Of a stretch of DNA of 64,000 nt, positions 1 through 9,022 are shown one piece after another. This DNA is from Alkalibacillus silvisoli (lineage in GTDB: Bacteria > Bacillota > Bacilli > Bacillales > Alkalibacillaceae), in contig NZ_BAAACZ010000011.1 in NCBI RefSeq assembly GCF_039521975.1, forward strand, positions 186,001 through 250,000, in the 5' to 3' direction. Below the pieces are notes generated by a model. The model was not told where the DNA came from. It was given only the letters and a program-made list of their open reading frames with translations, and did no database searches. How positions within the stretch are numbered: position 1 is the first letter of the stretch; each line of letters opens with the position of its first letter. Position numbers and translations under genes: made by a program.

Positions 1-1130
1 AAGGATCTGCCAAGTACCCGAAAGAAAGAGATTTAAGATTAGAACTTGATGAATTGTATGGAGCGAAATTTTCGATTAACAGTGCCAAAAAAGGCGAAAA
101 CCATATTATAAGCTTTACTTTAGATTTACCTAATGAAAAGTTTATTGAAGGTGAAAGTGACCTATTCCGTAAAGGGCTTAGTTTTTTATATGAAATAGCC
201 AATAACCCTAAGTTAGATGGGAATGGATTTGATTCGGATATTGTTACAAAAGAAAAAGAAACGTTAGAAAATAAAATTAAATCTATAATCGATGAGAAAA
301 TGCAGTACGCTAATATGCGCTTAATAGACGAAATGTGTGCTGATGAGTTGTTTGGAATTCGTTCTCATGGGTATTTAGAAGATTTAGAAAAAATTGATGC
401 TCAAGGTTTATACCATACTTACAAAAAGATGATTAATGAAGACAGACTAGATATTTATATTGTTGGTGATGTAGATGAAGAAAAAGTAAAGAGTGAATTG
501 GAATCAACATTTCAAATTAATCGTCAGCCAAATGTAACAATCAATCGACCTGAAGTGATCAAGCCAAGTGAAATAAAAGATCTTACCGAAGCACAAAAAA
601 TTCAACAAGGAAAGCTTCATTTAGGATATCGTACTGGTATTACTTATCGTGATGAACAATATCCAGCCTTACAAGTATTTAATGGAATTTTTGGTGGCTT
701 TCCTCATTCTAAACTGTTTTTAAACGTACGTGAAAAACATTCATTAGCTTACTATGCAGCTTCTCGTTTTGAAAGTCACAAAGGCTTATTATTTGTCTTT
801 AGTGGAATTGCACCAGAAAAATATGAACAAGCAAAAGAAATTATTATAGAGCAACATGAAACAATTCAAAACGGAGAAGTATCTGATGAAGAACTAGAAC
901 AAACAAAAAGGACTGTTATTCATTCTCTCAAAGAAACAGTTGATCGTTCACGTGGAATTATTGATTGGTATTATCAACAAGTAATCGGTGATAGAGAACT
1001 CACAAACCAAGAGATGGTTGATGAAATCCAGGCTGTCACAAAAGAACAAGTCATAGCCGTTTCTAAACAAGTACAATTAGATACTGTATATTTCCTAACT
1101 GCAGAAGATGGAGGTGCTAATCATGAATGA
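1..1130 (+). CDS. ymfF: M16-family peptidase-like protein YmfF (5' truncated by window edge)
   Basis: C-terminal ~375 residues of a pitrilysin-like M16 protein. The reading frame is open from base 3 to the left edge, so the real start lies outside the window and the Leu codon at 54 is internal. No HxxEH zinc motif is visible in this part. The segment around residues 210-260 (LGYRTGITYRDEQYPALQVF, then FLNVREKHSLAYYAAS) is the R/Y-type substrate-clamping half typical of M16 partners. In Bacilli YmfF is the non-catalytic partner of the next gene product, YmfH. The stop overlaps the ymfH start by 8 bases, so the two are probably translated together and act as a heterodimer; the substrate is not known to me. 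Confidence 0.9.
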   Translation, partial: GSAKYPKERDLRLELDELYGAKFSINSAKKGENHIISFTLDLPNEKFIEGESDLFRKGLSFLYEIANNPKLDGNGFDSDIVTKEKETLENKIKSIIDEKMQYANMRLIDEMCADELFGIRSHGYLEDLEKIDAQGLYHTYKKMINEDRLDIYIVGDVDEEKVKSELESTFQINRQPNVTINRPEVIKPSEIKDLTEAQKIQQGKLHLGYRTGITYRDEQYPALQVFNGIFGGFPHSKLFLNVREKHSLAYYAASRFESHKGLLFVFSGIAPEKYEQAKEIIIEQHETIQNGEVSDEELEQTKRTVIHSLKETVDRSRGIIDWYYQQVIGDRELTNQEMVDEIQAVTKEQVIAVSKQVQLDTVYFLTAEDGGANHE

Positions 1131-2412
1131 ATTAAAAATACCTCGTATCAATGAATCAATCTATCATGAAACGTTAAATAATGGACTTGATGTCTTTTTA
1201 TACCCTAAGTTAGAAATGGAAAAGACTTTCGCGATTTTTTCTACAAAGTACGGTTCAATTGATCAAAAATTCACCCCTTTAGACGAACAAGACATGGTCA
1301 CTGTGCCGGATGGTATTGCACACTTTTTAGAGCATAAAATGTTCGAAAAAGAGGATGGAGATGTCTTTCAGCACTTCTCTGAGCGCGGGGCATCTGCTAA
1401 TGCTTTTACATCTTTCACGCAAACCGCTTATTTATTTTCTAGTACAAGCGATGTGAAAGAAAATGTTGAAACGTTGTTAGATTTTGTACAAGACCCTTAC
1501 TTTACTGAAGAAAGTGTCGAGAAAGAAAAGGGAATAATTGAGCAAGAAATTCGTATGTACGATGATCAAGCAGACTGGCGCTTATTTTTCGGAACTCTAG
1601 GTGCGATGTTTGAAAACCACCCTGTAAGAATTGATATTGCAGGGACTGTTGAATCAATTAATGAGATTACACATGAAGACCTCTACACATGTTACGAAAC
1701 GTTTTATCACCCTTCAAATATGCAAATGTTTGTGATTGGTAACTTTGAACTTGATGAAATAAGTGAATTAATACGTCAAAACCAAGAAAATAAGTCATTT
1801 GAAGCCCAAAATGAAATCGAACGTGACTTTGGAGTAGAGCCTGTTGAAGTATACAAACAAGAAGAAGTCATAAATATGCCAATTAGTACACCTAAATGTA
1901 TGGTGGGTATTAAAGAGAAGCCAGAAGCATTAGAGAAAGATGTCATGTTAGAAAATGACTTAGTACGTGATATTGCCTTAGACTTGTATTTCTCTAAAAG
2001 TGGCCGTTTTTATGAACAATTATATCAAGAAGGTTTAATGATTGATGCATTACGCTTGGAATTTGTCTTAGAAGAATCATTTGGTTTTACTGCAGTTGGG
2101 GCTAGCACTATGAAACCAGAGGAGTTTGGTAAAAGAATTAAAGAAATGCTCCTTCAAATAAAGGATGAGACTATTAGTGAAGAAGAGTTTAACCGCGCAA
2201 AGAAGAAAAAATATGGTGAACTAATTCGCGAATTCAATAACCTTGAAGGTACTGCTAATAACTTCATGCAATATAACCAAATGGGAATTGACTTTAGAGA
2301 GATATTTGAAACATTAGAAAGCTTAACTTTAGAGCGGTTTAAGAATAATGTTTCTGATTGGGTAAGTGAAGAGCAAATAGCTGTTTGTATGGTTTTGCCT
2401 GAAGGAGAGTAG
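1123..2412 (+). CDS. ymfH: Zinc metalloprotease YmfH, M16 family
   Basis: About 429 residues. The inverted zinc motif HFLEH sits near residue 67, followed about 75 residues later by the EKGIIEQE segment that supplies the downstream Glu, so this is the catalytic member of the ymfF/ymfH pair. I start it at ATG 1123 because GGAGGT at 1110-1115 is ideally spaced; the longer frame from 1108 would begin inside that SD. ymfI follows after 4 bases, making one transcription unit. Family assignment is secure; the physiological substrate is not evident from sequence. Confidence 0.93.
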   Translation: MNELKIPRINESIYHETLNNGLDVFLYPKLEMEKTFAIFSTKYGSIDQKFTPLDEQDMVTVPDGIAHFLEHKMFEKEDGDVFQHFSERGASANAFTSFTQTAYLFSSTSDVKENVETLLDFVQDPYFTEESVEKEKGIIEQEIRMYDDQADWRLFFGTLGAMFENHPVRIDIAGTVESINEITHEDLYTCYETFYHPSNMQMFVIGNFELDEISELIRQNQENKSFEAQNEIERDFGVEPVEVYKQEEVINMPISTPKCMVGIKEKPEALEKDVMLENDLVRDIALDLYFSKSGRFYEQLYQEGLMIDALRLEFVLEESFGFTAVGASTMKPEEFGKRIKEMLLQIKDETISEEEFNRAKKKKYGELIREFNNLEGTANNFMQYNQMGIDFREIFETLESLTLERFKNNVSDWVSEEQIAVCMVLPEGE

Positions 2413-2416
2413 AGTC

Positions 2417-3145
2417 GTGGAAGAGGAGATTGTATTAGTTGTTGGATCAAGTGGGGAAACTGGTAAGGCAACCGTTGAATTATTAGCAAAAACGAATTTA
2501 AACAAACGATTTATTTTACATTATAGTCAAAATAAACAAATTGTAGAAAAACTCGTGCAAACTTTACATGAAGATCAAGTGTTAATGACGGTTCAGGCCG
2601 ACTTAAACGATTCTGAACAAATTTATTCGTTAATTGACTCCATTCCATTTGATGTTGATACGATTATATTCACGCAAGGACAAGCTCTATCACAGCTATT
2701 GATTGAAACTAAAGAGCAATCAATGGATGAATTATATAACGTGCACGTGAAATCAACAACTCTCATTACACAAGCCTTACTTCCGGCAATGCTTAAAAAA
2801 CAATATGGAACGATTGTTGTCGTATCGTCTATATGGGGGGAGGAAGGAGCTAGTTGTGAAGTATGGTACTCGATGATGAAAAGCGCTCAAATCAACTTTG
2901 TAAAATCGTTAGCTAAAGAAATTGGGCCTTCAGGAATTCGAGTGAATGGAGTCACACCCGGTCTTATAAAAACGAAAATGAATCACGCTCTAACGGAAGA
3001 GGAATTAGCTCTTTGGGTCAATGAAGTCCCCCTTAACCGCGTTGGTGACGTTAATGAAGTAGCTAGTTGTATCCAGTTTCTTGTTTCGAAGCAGGCAAGT
3101 TATGTAAATGGTCATATTTTAAAAGTAAACGGTGGAATAACCTAA
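2417..3145 (+). CDS. ymfI: Short-chain dehydrogenase/reductase YmfI (FabG-like)
   Basis: 242 residues, classical SDR. The N-terminal nucleotide-binding glycine motif is GSSGETGKA, the catalytic tetrad is represented by VSS near residue 137 and WYSMMK (YxxxK) near 154-158, and the PG motif follows in GVTPGLIKT. It starts at GTG 2417 behind GGAGAG. The fold predicts NAD(P)H-dependent reduction of a 3-oxo or similar substrate, but conserved linkage to ymfF/ymfH rather than fatty-acid genes argues against it being the housekeeping FabG. Substrate not determinable here. Confidence 0.9.
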   Translation: MEEEIVLVVGSSGETGKATVELLAKTNLNKRFILHYSQNKQIVEKLVQTLHEDQVLMTVQADLNDSEQIYSLIDSIPFDVDTIIFTQGQALSQLLIETKEQSMDELYNVHVKSTTLITQALLPAMLKKQYGTIVVVSSIWGEEGASCEVWYSMMKSAQINFVKSLAKEIGPSGIRVNGVTPGLIKTKMNHALTEEELALWVNEVPLNRVGDVNEVASCIQFLVSKQASYVNGHILKVNGGIT

Positions 3146-3209
3146 CTTATGTATAAAGTTCATCTTTCAGTTTAAAATATAACTGACTTTACAAAAAGGA
3201 GGATGAACG

Positions 3210-3470
3210 ATGTCCGTTTTAGATAACTTCGAGCAGTGGAAAGACTTTCTTGGAGACCGGTTACACCAAGCTCAAGACCAAGGTGTTGACCAAGAAGCGA
3301 TAAATAATTTAGCTTATCAAGTAGGTGAACATCTTGCAACCAAGGTAGATGCTAAAAATGATGAAGAAGCCATTTTAAGAGATCTATGGAATGTTGCTTC
3401 CGAACAAGAGCGTCATACCATTTCAAGCATGATGGTTAAACTGGTTCAAAATGAAGGTACTGACAGATAG
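3210..3470 (+). CDS. ymfJ: DUF3243 protein YmfJ
   Basis: 86 residues, small soluble mostly helical protein of the DUF3243 family (start MSVLDNFEQWKDFLG, end region ERHTISSMMVKLVQ). SD AAGGAGG precedes ATG 3210. It closes the ymfF-ymfH-ymfI-ymfJ unit and is followed at once by a terminator. Conserved in this position across Bacillaceae; molecular function unknown. Confidence 0.9.
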   Translation: MSVLDNFEQWKDFLGDRLHQAQDQGVDQEAINNLAYQVGEHLATKVDAKNDEEAILRDLWNVASEQERHTISSMMVKLVQNEGTDR

Positions 3471-3478
3471 TAGGGATT

Positions 3479-3517
3479 AAATCCGTGAAGTGCAACAACC
3501 ACTTTGCGGATTTTTTG
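3479..3517 (+). terminator. Terminator after ymfJ
   Basis: AAATCCG and CGGATTT arms enclosing an imperfect AAGTG/CACTT inner stem, followed by TTTTTGTTTT. Ends the ymfF-ymfJ transcript. Confidence 0.8.
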
Positions 3518-3715
3518 TTTTATGTTTAGCTCTGTTAAGGTTTAGTAACAGATAATTTAAAAGAGTCTTCACGTTTGTCCACAAAGTTTATATTACGATT
3601 GGATTAAAATTTATAAATTATTCCTTTATACCTTTTCATTAATATTAAAATAATTTATCATAGATATAACACATTGAATTATATGGGATTATAGCGAGGC
3701 GAAAGGCTGATTGTA

Positions 3716-4510
3716 ATGGATGATCGAAAAGATTGGTATTTAGAATATGAAATAAAGTATAATCGGCCAGGTCTATTAGGTGATATTTCATCTTTACTCG
3801 GCATGTTATCGATTAATATCATCATGATTAACGGGGTAGAAGACCACCGTCGTGGAATGTTGTTACTTAGTAAAGATGACCGTCAAATTGAACGGCTAAT
3901 TAGTATCCTTAATACAATGGACCCTATTCGTGTCACTAAGATTAGAAGGCCTAAGTTAAGAGATAAATTAGCTGTTATGCATGGTCGTTACATAAAGAGT
4001 GATTCGGATGATAAGAAGACGTTCCGATTTGTGCGTGATGAGCTAGGGCTGCTTGTTGATTTTATGGCTGAACTATATAAAAAAGAAGGTCATGTACTGA
4101 TTGGCATTAGAGGTATGCCTAGAGTTGGTAAAACAGAATCAATTGTAGCTGCAAGCGTTTGCGCGAATAAACGTTGGTTATTTTTATCAAGCACTTTGCT
4201 AAAACAAACAGTTCGTAGTCAGTTGATAAAAGATGAATATAGTGCAGATAATTTATTTATAATTGATGGTGTTGTTTCAATGAAACGTTCAACTGAAAAA
4301 CATTGGCAACTTATTCGTGAAGTGATGAGTGTTCCAGCTGTAAAAGTAGTTGAACATCCAGATGTTTTTGTGCAGCAGTCAGAATATTCACTAGATGATT
4401 TCGATTATTTTATTGAACTTAGAAATAGCGTTGATGAAGAGATTAAGTATGAAAAAATTCAACGGCCACAATTTGATGAACAGGATGGATTTTCTATGTT
4501 TGACTTTTAA
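3716..4510 (+). CDS. ymfK: DUF3388 protein YmfK with ACT-like and P-loop-like segments
   Basis: 264 residues. Residues ~8-60 (YEIKYNRPGLLGDISSLLGM and the following LLLSKDDRQIERL) look like an ACT-type ligand-binding domain. Residues ~126-140 carry IGIRGMPRVGKTES, which resembles a Walker A loop, in a domain that may bind nucleotide. The gene is preceded by a 240-base AT-rich spacer after the ymfJ terminator and lies 17 bases before rodZ. Family YmfK/DUF3388 is recognised by sequence and context; biochemical role unknown. Confidence 0.88.
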   Translation: MDDRKDWYLEYEIKYNRPGLLGDISSLLGMLSINIIMINGVEDHRRGMLLLSKDDRQIERLISILNTMDPIRVTKIRRPKLRDKLAVMHGRYIKSDSDDKKTFRFVRDELGLLVDFMAELYKKEGHVLIGIRGMPRVGKTESIVAASVCANKRWLFLSSTLLKQTVRSQLIKDEYSADNLFIIDGVVSMKRSTEKHWQLIREVMSVPAVKVVEHPDVFVQQSEYSLDDFDYFIELRNSVDEEIKYEKIQRPQFDEQDGFSMFDF

Positions 4511-4527
4511 ATGGACGGTGTTAATTA

Positions 4528-5439
4528 ATGGAACTAGGACAAAGACTTAAGGAAGAAAGAGAATCAAGAAGCTTTTCGATTGAAGAAATATCAGAACAAA
4601 CTAAAATCCAAAAGCGTTACTTAATCGCGATCGAGGAACATGACTGGTCAAAAATTCCTGGTAACTTTTATGTTAGAGCTTTTATTAGGGAGTATGCAGA
4701 AGCTGTCGGGTTAAATGGTGAAGAATTAATAGATGAATACGCTAATGATCTACCATCTGGTGATGATCGGTCTTATGAGTATATGACGCCATCTCGTAAA
4801 AACAGCAAAGCCTCAAGAACAGGTAATAAAATCTTTGCGTTTTTACCTAAATTATTAGTATTTCTACTAGTCATTGGAATTGGATTTGCTATTTGGTATT
4901 CTGTTGTTAATTTTATTCAACCAGCCATGAGTGGAAACGGTGAAGAAGACACACAAGAAATTATCAGTGCACCTGAACAAGAAGAGGAAGAAGACGATGA
5001 GGCGACTGATGAAGACGAGGACAACGGGGCTTCAGAAGAGGAAGAGAACGAGAATGAAGAAGAGGTTGAAGAAATTAACCCGAGCTTAGTTGTACAAGAT
5101 GTTAATGAAGATGGTACACCAAGAACGGTTTATGAGCTGATTGATGCTGATTCGTTTGAACTTACATTAGATACAACTGATGAAACGTATTTAGAAGTAA
5201 CTACAATAGAAAATGGTGGTGAACCCAATCAGCCTTTTACAGGGATGTTTAGCACTAGTGATGCACCATTAGAAATCGAGCTTGAAGGTGAATCTTTTGA
5301 GGTGGAATTAAATATTGGTCTAGCAAGCAATTTTGACATAGAAGTCAATGGAATCGAACTTGAGTATGAACTAGACCCGGATGAAAATGTCCACCAAAGA
5401 GTAATCATTGAATGGGAAAATGAAATGGAAGAAGATTAA
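4528..5439 (+). CDS. rodZ: Cell-shape protein RodZ (YmfM), HTH domain plus membrane anchor
   Basis: 303 residues. Residues 1-70 form a Cro/CI-type helix-turn-helix (LGQRLKEERESRSFSIEEIS). A single transmembrane helix lies at ~110-131 (LLVFLLVIGIGFAIWY), then a very acidic linker at ~148-188 made almost only of Asp, Glu, Asn and Gln, then an extracytoplasmic DUF4115-type domain. RodZ links MreB filaments to the elongation machinery. The linker is far more acidic than in B. subtilis, consistent with a high-salt outside environment. A terminator begins in the stop codon. Confidence 0.92.
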   Translation: MELGQRLKEERESRSFSIEEISEQTKIQKRYLIAIEEHDWSKIPGNFYVRAFIREYAEAVGLNGEELIDEYANDLPSGDDRSYEYMTPSRKNSKASRTGNKIFAFLPKLLVFLLVIGIGFAIWYSVVNFIQPAMSGNGEEDTQEIISAPEQEEEEDDEATDEDEDNGASEEEENENEEEVEEINPSLVVQDVNEDGTPRTVYELIDADSFELTLDTTDETYLEVTTIENGGEPNQPFTGMFSTSDAPLEIELEGESFEVELNIGLASNFDIEVNGIELEYELDPDENVHQRVIIEWENEMEED

Positions 5440-5474
5440 TCCTTTGCCTTTTAATCGCAAAGGATTTCTTTTTC
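5438..5474 (+). terminator. Terminator after rodZ
   Basis: AATCCTTTGC and GCAAAGGATT arms with a 9-base loop, followed by TCTTTTT. Confidence 0.85.
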
Positions 5475-5526
5475 GGGTAAAATATATAACAGTAAACATT
5501 GTACAGGTTTAATTGGAGGATACAGT

Positions 5527-6105
5527 ATGAACATACCAAATAAAATAACAATATCGAGATTGTTTTTGATTCCGATTTTCATTATTTTGTTAGTTGCACC
5601 GTTAAATTGGGGAACAGTTGATATTGGTGCTTATGAATTGCCAGTAGCGCACTTAATAGCGGGTATTATTTTTATTATTGCTTCATTAACGGATTGGTTA
5701 GATGGGTATTATGCGCGTAAGTATAATTTAGTAACCAATCTAGGGAAGTTTTTAGACCCTTTAGCAGATAAATTATTAGTTTCTGCCGCCTTAATTTGCT
5801 TAGTTGAATTAGGGATGGCACCTGCTTGGGTCGTCATCATTATTATTAGTAGGGAGTTTGCTGTTACAGGCTTACGATTAGTTGCAGCAGGTGAAGGAAT
5901 CGTGTTGGCAGCTAGTCAAATGGGGAAATTAAAAACGATTTTACAGATTGGAGCGGCTGCATTTCTCCTACTACACCACTTTCCGTTCTCATATATCGGC
6001 TTACCGATCGGTACGATTCTATTATACTTAGCAGCCCTTGTAACAGTTATATCTGGTATTGACTACTTTAAAAAGAATTGGCACGTGATGAGGGATTCGA
6101 AGTAA
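5527..6105 (+). CDS. pgsA: CDP-diacylglycerol--glycerol-3-phosphate 3-phosphatidyltransferase PgsA
   Basis: 192 residues, polytopic membrane enzyme making phosphatidylglycerol phosphate from CDP-diacylglycerol and glycerol 3-phosphate. The CDP-alcohol phosphotransferase signature DGx2ARx8Gx3Dx3D is intact at residues ~60-85 (DGYYARKYNL then GKFLDPLADK). Several hydrophobic helices follow. SD GGAGG precedes ATG 5527. Its stop overlaps the cinA start by one base (TAATG), so the two genes are translationally coupled. Confidence 0.95.
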   Translation: MNIPNKITISRLFLIPIFIILLVAPLNWGTVDIGAYELPVAHLIAGIIFIIASLTDWLDGYYARKYNLVTNLGKFLDPLADKLLVSAALICLVELGMAPAWVVIIIISREFAVTGLRLVAAGEGIVLAASQMGKLKTILQIGAAAFLLLHHFPFSYIGLPIGTILLYLAALVTVISGIDYFKKNWHVMRDSK

Positions 6106-7358
6106 TGACAAGTAAATGTGAAATCATATCAGTTGGAACAGAGTTGTTGTTAGGACAAATTGTTGATACGAATGTAAGCTGGTTATCTGAAAAATTGAAT
6201 GATGTAGGAATGAATGTTTACTATCATCAAACAGTTGGAGATAATTACAATCGTTTGCTAAATGTGTTTAACCAAGCACAAAACCGTTCAAATATTATAT
6301 TTGTTACAGGGGGATTAGGTCCTACTGAGGATGACTTGACTAAAGAAGTCGCTGCACAGCTATTTCAAACGTCATTATCACTAGATGAACATACTTATAA
6401 TAAAGTTCAAAATTTCTTTGAATTGCGAAATATTCATATGACTGAAAACAACCGAAAACAAGCGTTATATTTTGAAGGTGGGTATATTTTTCATAATGAA
6501 GTTGGTATGGCTCCTGGTCTTCACTTTGAACATGAAGGTGTTTTATGGTTTTTCTTACCAGGGGTAGCAAAAGAAATGAAGTGGTTAGTGAGTGAAAAAG
6601 TTTTACCCTTTCTAAATAATAAAGGACTGACTGAAGGAAAATTGTTTCATCGAACTTTAACCTTTCAAGGTATTGGAGAATCTACTTTAGAAACAAAGTT
6701 AATTGATTTAATTCAAAAGCAAACTAATCCCACTATTGCCCCTTTAGCAGGGAATGGTTATGTGACGATTCGGTTAACGGCTAAAGCCAACGAAGAGTTA
6801 GAAGCGAATGGTTTACTGGAAAGAACAGAGGAAGAAATTAAATCGCGAGTGGGAGATTTTTTCTTTGGTTATGGTGACCAACCACTAGACCGACAATTAA
6901 TTCAATTACTAAAAGAACACAGGTTATCCATTTCTGCATGTGAAAGTATTACTGGTGGTGCTTTTGCTTCAACCCTTGTAGCAAACGAAGGCGTCTCAGA
7001 GATATTTAAAGGGAGTCTTGTTTCTTACACTAATGATATGAAATCTAATGTTGTAGGCATTTCAGAATCGGTGTTAAAAGAAGAAGGGGCAGTCAGTCAG
7101 GATTGTGCTGTCTTTATGGCAGAGCATGCATTACACATGATGGGTTCTGATTTAGCTATTAGTTTTACAGGAGTAGCAGGACCAGAGAGTGTTGGCCTTC
7201 ATCAGCCTGGGACAGTATTTATTGCGGTAAGTCATCAAACTAATACAGTTTGTAATAAATTTCATCTCTCTGGAGGTCGTAATCAAATTAGAGAAGAAGC
7301 TGTACAGTCAGGCTTTAAAATGCTGATTGAGTTTATTAGTGGGCTAAGTAATAAATAA
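6105..7358 (+). CDS. cinA: CinA-family competence/damage-inducible protein
   Basis: 417 residues. The N-terminal MoCF-like (COG1058) domain has VGTELLLGQIVDTN and FVTGGLGPTEDD. The C-terminal CinA domain (~residues 255-415) has ACESITGGAFASTLV and the VAGPESVGLHQPGT loop, typical of the NMN deamidase half, while the N-terminal half relates to ADP-ribose/NADH pyrophosphatases. I start at ATG 6105, overlapping the pgsA stop by one base, with AGGG about 10 bases upstream. The pgsA-cinA-recA order is the usual one in Firmicutes. Confidence 0.95.
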   Translation: MTSKCEIISVGTELLLGQIVDTNVSWLSEKLNDVGMNVYYHQTVGDNYNRLLNVFNQAQNRSNIIFVTGGLGPTEDDLTKEVAAQLFQTSLSLDEHTYNKVQNFFELRNIHMTENNRKQALYFEGGYIFHNEVGMAPGLHFEHEGVLWFFLPGVAKEMKWLVSEKVLPFLNNKGLTEGKLFHRTLTFQGIGESTLETKLIDLIQKQTNPTIAPLAGNGYVTIRLTAKANEELEANGLLERTEEEIKSRVGDFFFGYGDQPLDRQLIQLLKEHRLSISACESITGGAFASTLVANEGVSEIFKGSLVSYTNDMKSNVVGISESVLKEEGAVSQDCAVFMAEHALHMMGSDLAISFTGVAGPESVGLHQPGTVFIAVSHQTNTVCNKFHLSGGRNQIREEAVQSGFKMLIEFISGLSNK

Positions 7359-7364
7359 AATAAC

Positions 7365-7378
7365 AGAACAAATATTCG
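7365..7378. promoter_or_regulatory. LexA (SOS) box upstream of recA
   Basis: AGAACAAATATTCG matches the Bacillus LexA/DinR consensus CGAACRNRYGTTCG at 12 of 14 positions. It ends 8 bases before the recA -35, so LexA bound here should block polymerase entry until DNA damage. Confidence 0.8.
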
Positions 7379-7386
7379 CTTTTTTC

Positions 7387-7415
7387 TTGGCAAATAAAGA
7401 TTTTCATAGTATGAT
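7387..7415 (+). promoter_or_regulatory. Sigma-A promoter of recA
   Basis: -35 TTGGCA at 7387-7392, 17-base spacer, -10 TATGAT at 7410-7415, 32 bases before the recA start. Confidence 0.8.
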
Positions 7416-7446
7416 AGATATAGATGAAAGAAAGGGGAATGAATTT

Positions 7447-8481
7447 ATGAGCGACCGAAAACAAGCATTAGATATGGCATTAAAACAAATAGAAAAACAA
7501 TTTGGTAAAGGATCTATCATGAAACTAGGTGAACAGGAAGGTCAAGCTATTTCAACTGTATCAAGTGGCTCTATAGGACTTGATGTAGCATTAGGTGTTG
7601 GTGGGTATCCAAGAGGGCGAATTGTTGAAATCTATGGACCGGAATCATCAGGTAAAACCACTGTAGCACTTCATGCAATTGCTGAGGCGCAACGTCAAGG
7701 GGGACAAGCAGCATTTATTGACGCGGAACATGCTTTAGACCCTGTATACGCTAGAAATTTAGGCGTTAATATAGAAGAATTATTACTTTCACAACCCGAC
7801 ACAGGTGAACAAGCATTAGAGATAGCTGAGGCATTAGTTCGTAGTGGTGCGGTCGATATTATTATCGTTGACTCTGTAGCTGCATTGGTACCAAAAGCAG
7901 AAATAGAAGGTGAGATGGGTGATGCTCACGTTGGTTTACAAGCTCGATTAATGTCACAAGCACTAAGGAAATTATCTGGTGCTATTAATAAATCGAATAC
8001 AACTGCAGTATTTATTAACCAAATCCGTGAAAAAGTGGGAGTAATGTTTGGTAATCCTGAAACGACTCCTGGTGGACGAGCATTAAAATTCTACTCTTCT
8101 GTTCGTTTAGAAGTTCGCCGTGCTGAAACGTTAAAGCAAGGTAATGATATGGTGGGTAATAAAACGCGCTTAAAAGTTGTTAAAAATAAGGTAGCACCAC
8201 CATTTAAGCAGGCAGAAGTTGATATCATGTATGGTGAAGGTATTTCTAAAGAAGGTGAAATTTTAGATATCGGGGCTAACCTTGATGTTGTTCAAAAGAG
8301 TGGCGCGTGGTTCTCTTATAATGGTGAAAAGCTAGGACAAGGTAGAGAAAATGCCAAACAATTCTTAAAAGATAACCTTGATGTTCATGAACAGATCCAC
8401 AACCAAATCCGCGCTCATTATAATATTGATGATGAAGCTTCGGATGAATCAGAAAATCAGGAAAAACTTGAATTAGAGTAA
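7447..8481 (+). CDS. recA: Recombinase RecA
   Basis: 344 residues, usual length. Begins MSDRKQALDMALKQIEKQFG; the longer open frame from 7387 covers the promoter and is not translated. Walker A GPESSGKTT near residue 67, Walker B IIIVDSVAALVPKAE, and the loop containing MGDAHVGLQARLMSQALRK are intact. RecA forms the nucleoprotein filament for recombination and activates LexA self-cleavage. Own promoter with LexA box, so SOS-inducible. The acidic C-terminal tail (DDEASDESENQEKLELE) is usual for the protein. Confidence 0.98.
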   Translation: MSDRKQALDMALKQIEKQFGKGSIMKLGEQEGQAISTVSSGSIGLDVALGVGGYPRGRIVEIYGPESSGKTTVALHAIAEAQRQGGQAAFIDAEHALDPVYARNLGVNIEELLLSQPDTGEQALEIAEALVRSGAVDIIIVDSVAALVPKAEIEGEMGDAHVGLQARLMSQALRKLSGAINKSNTTAVFINQIREKVGVMFGNPETTPGGRALKFYSSVRLEVRRAETLKQGNDMVGNKTRLKVVKNKVAPPFKQAEVDIMYGEGISKEGEILDIGANLDVVQKSGAWFSYNGEKLGQGRENAKQFLKDNLDVHEQIHNQIRAHYNIDDEASDESENQEKLELE

Positions 8482-8561
8482 AAACATTGACATTAGTACA
8501 AAAGATCCAAAGAGTTATGGATAAAGACAGTAGCTTGTGTTATTTGAGAGCTACCCAAGCT

Positions 8562-8652
8562 GAATCAAAATGCATAGACTCCTAACGGTTAGTGTTAAGG
8601 TATACAAAATCCGAACAAATTCATTCATACTGATGATTTGTTCGGATTTTTA
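8562..8652 (+). repeat. Decayed copy of the CCGAAC-hairpin intergenic repeat; acts as recA terminator
   Basis: Bases 8562-8583 match 24362-24383 at 19 of 22 positions (GAATCAAAATG then TAG-CTCCT). The element ends in a long hairpin at 8606-8652 with arms AAAATCCGAACAAAT and ATTTGTTCGGATTTTT, which would terminate recA transcription. The GC-rich middle present in the 24.3 kb copy is missing. Confidence 0.6.
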
Positions 8653-9005
8653 TTTACACCACTTACTCATCTAGTTATATCAGACCAGGTAGGCACGTTA
8701 ATTAACCGATTGTAACGCTTTAGGCCAACTATTATTTTAGAGTCTTTTTCATTCGGTTAGTGGTTATATCGTTGAATACCTATAATGGATATCAGATTCA
8801 TAGAAAAAAATAAACACTTTCAAAACAGCGTATAAAAAGGGAATTTTTTAGTGACAAATACGTAAATAGTTTGACAATTCCTTGACATGAACAATAGACA
8901 AGCTTAAAATTAATATGTATAATTTTCATTTTATACTATGAGCTTATGATGAATGATTGTACATTACCGACTGAAATGAAAATGAATGTTGAAACAAATG
9001 AATAG
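8653..9005. other. AT-rich intergenic spacer upstream of rny
   Basis: About 350 bases without a convincing gene or RNA. It contains the rny promoter (8882-8910) and a second TTGACA at 8871-8876. No long inverted repeat or open frame with an SD was seen in the first 200 bases. Confidence 0.6.
8882..8910 (+). promoter_or_regulatory. Sigma-A promoter of rny
   Basis: -35 TTGACA (8882-8887), 17-base spacer, -10 TAAAAT (8905-8910). The 5' leader to the rny start would be about 105 bases. Confidence 0.65.
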
Positions 9006-9022
9006 CAAGAGGAGGTGAATGT

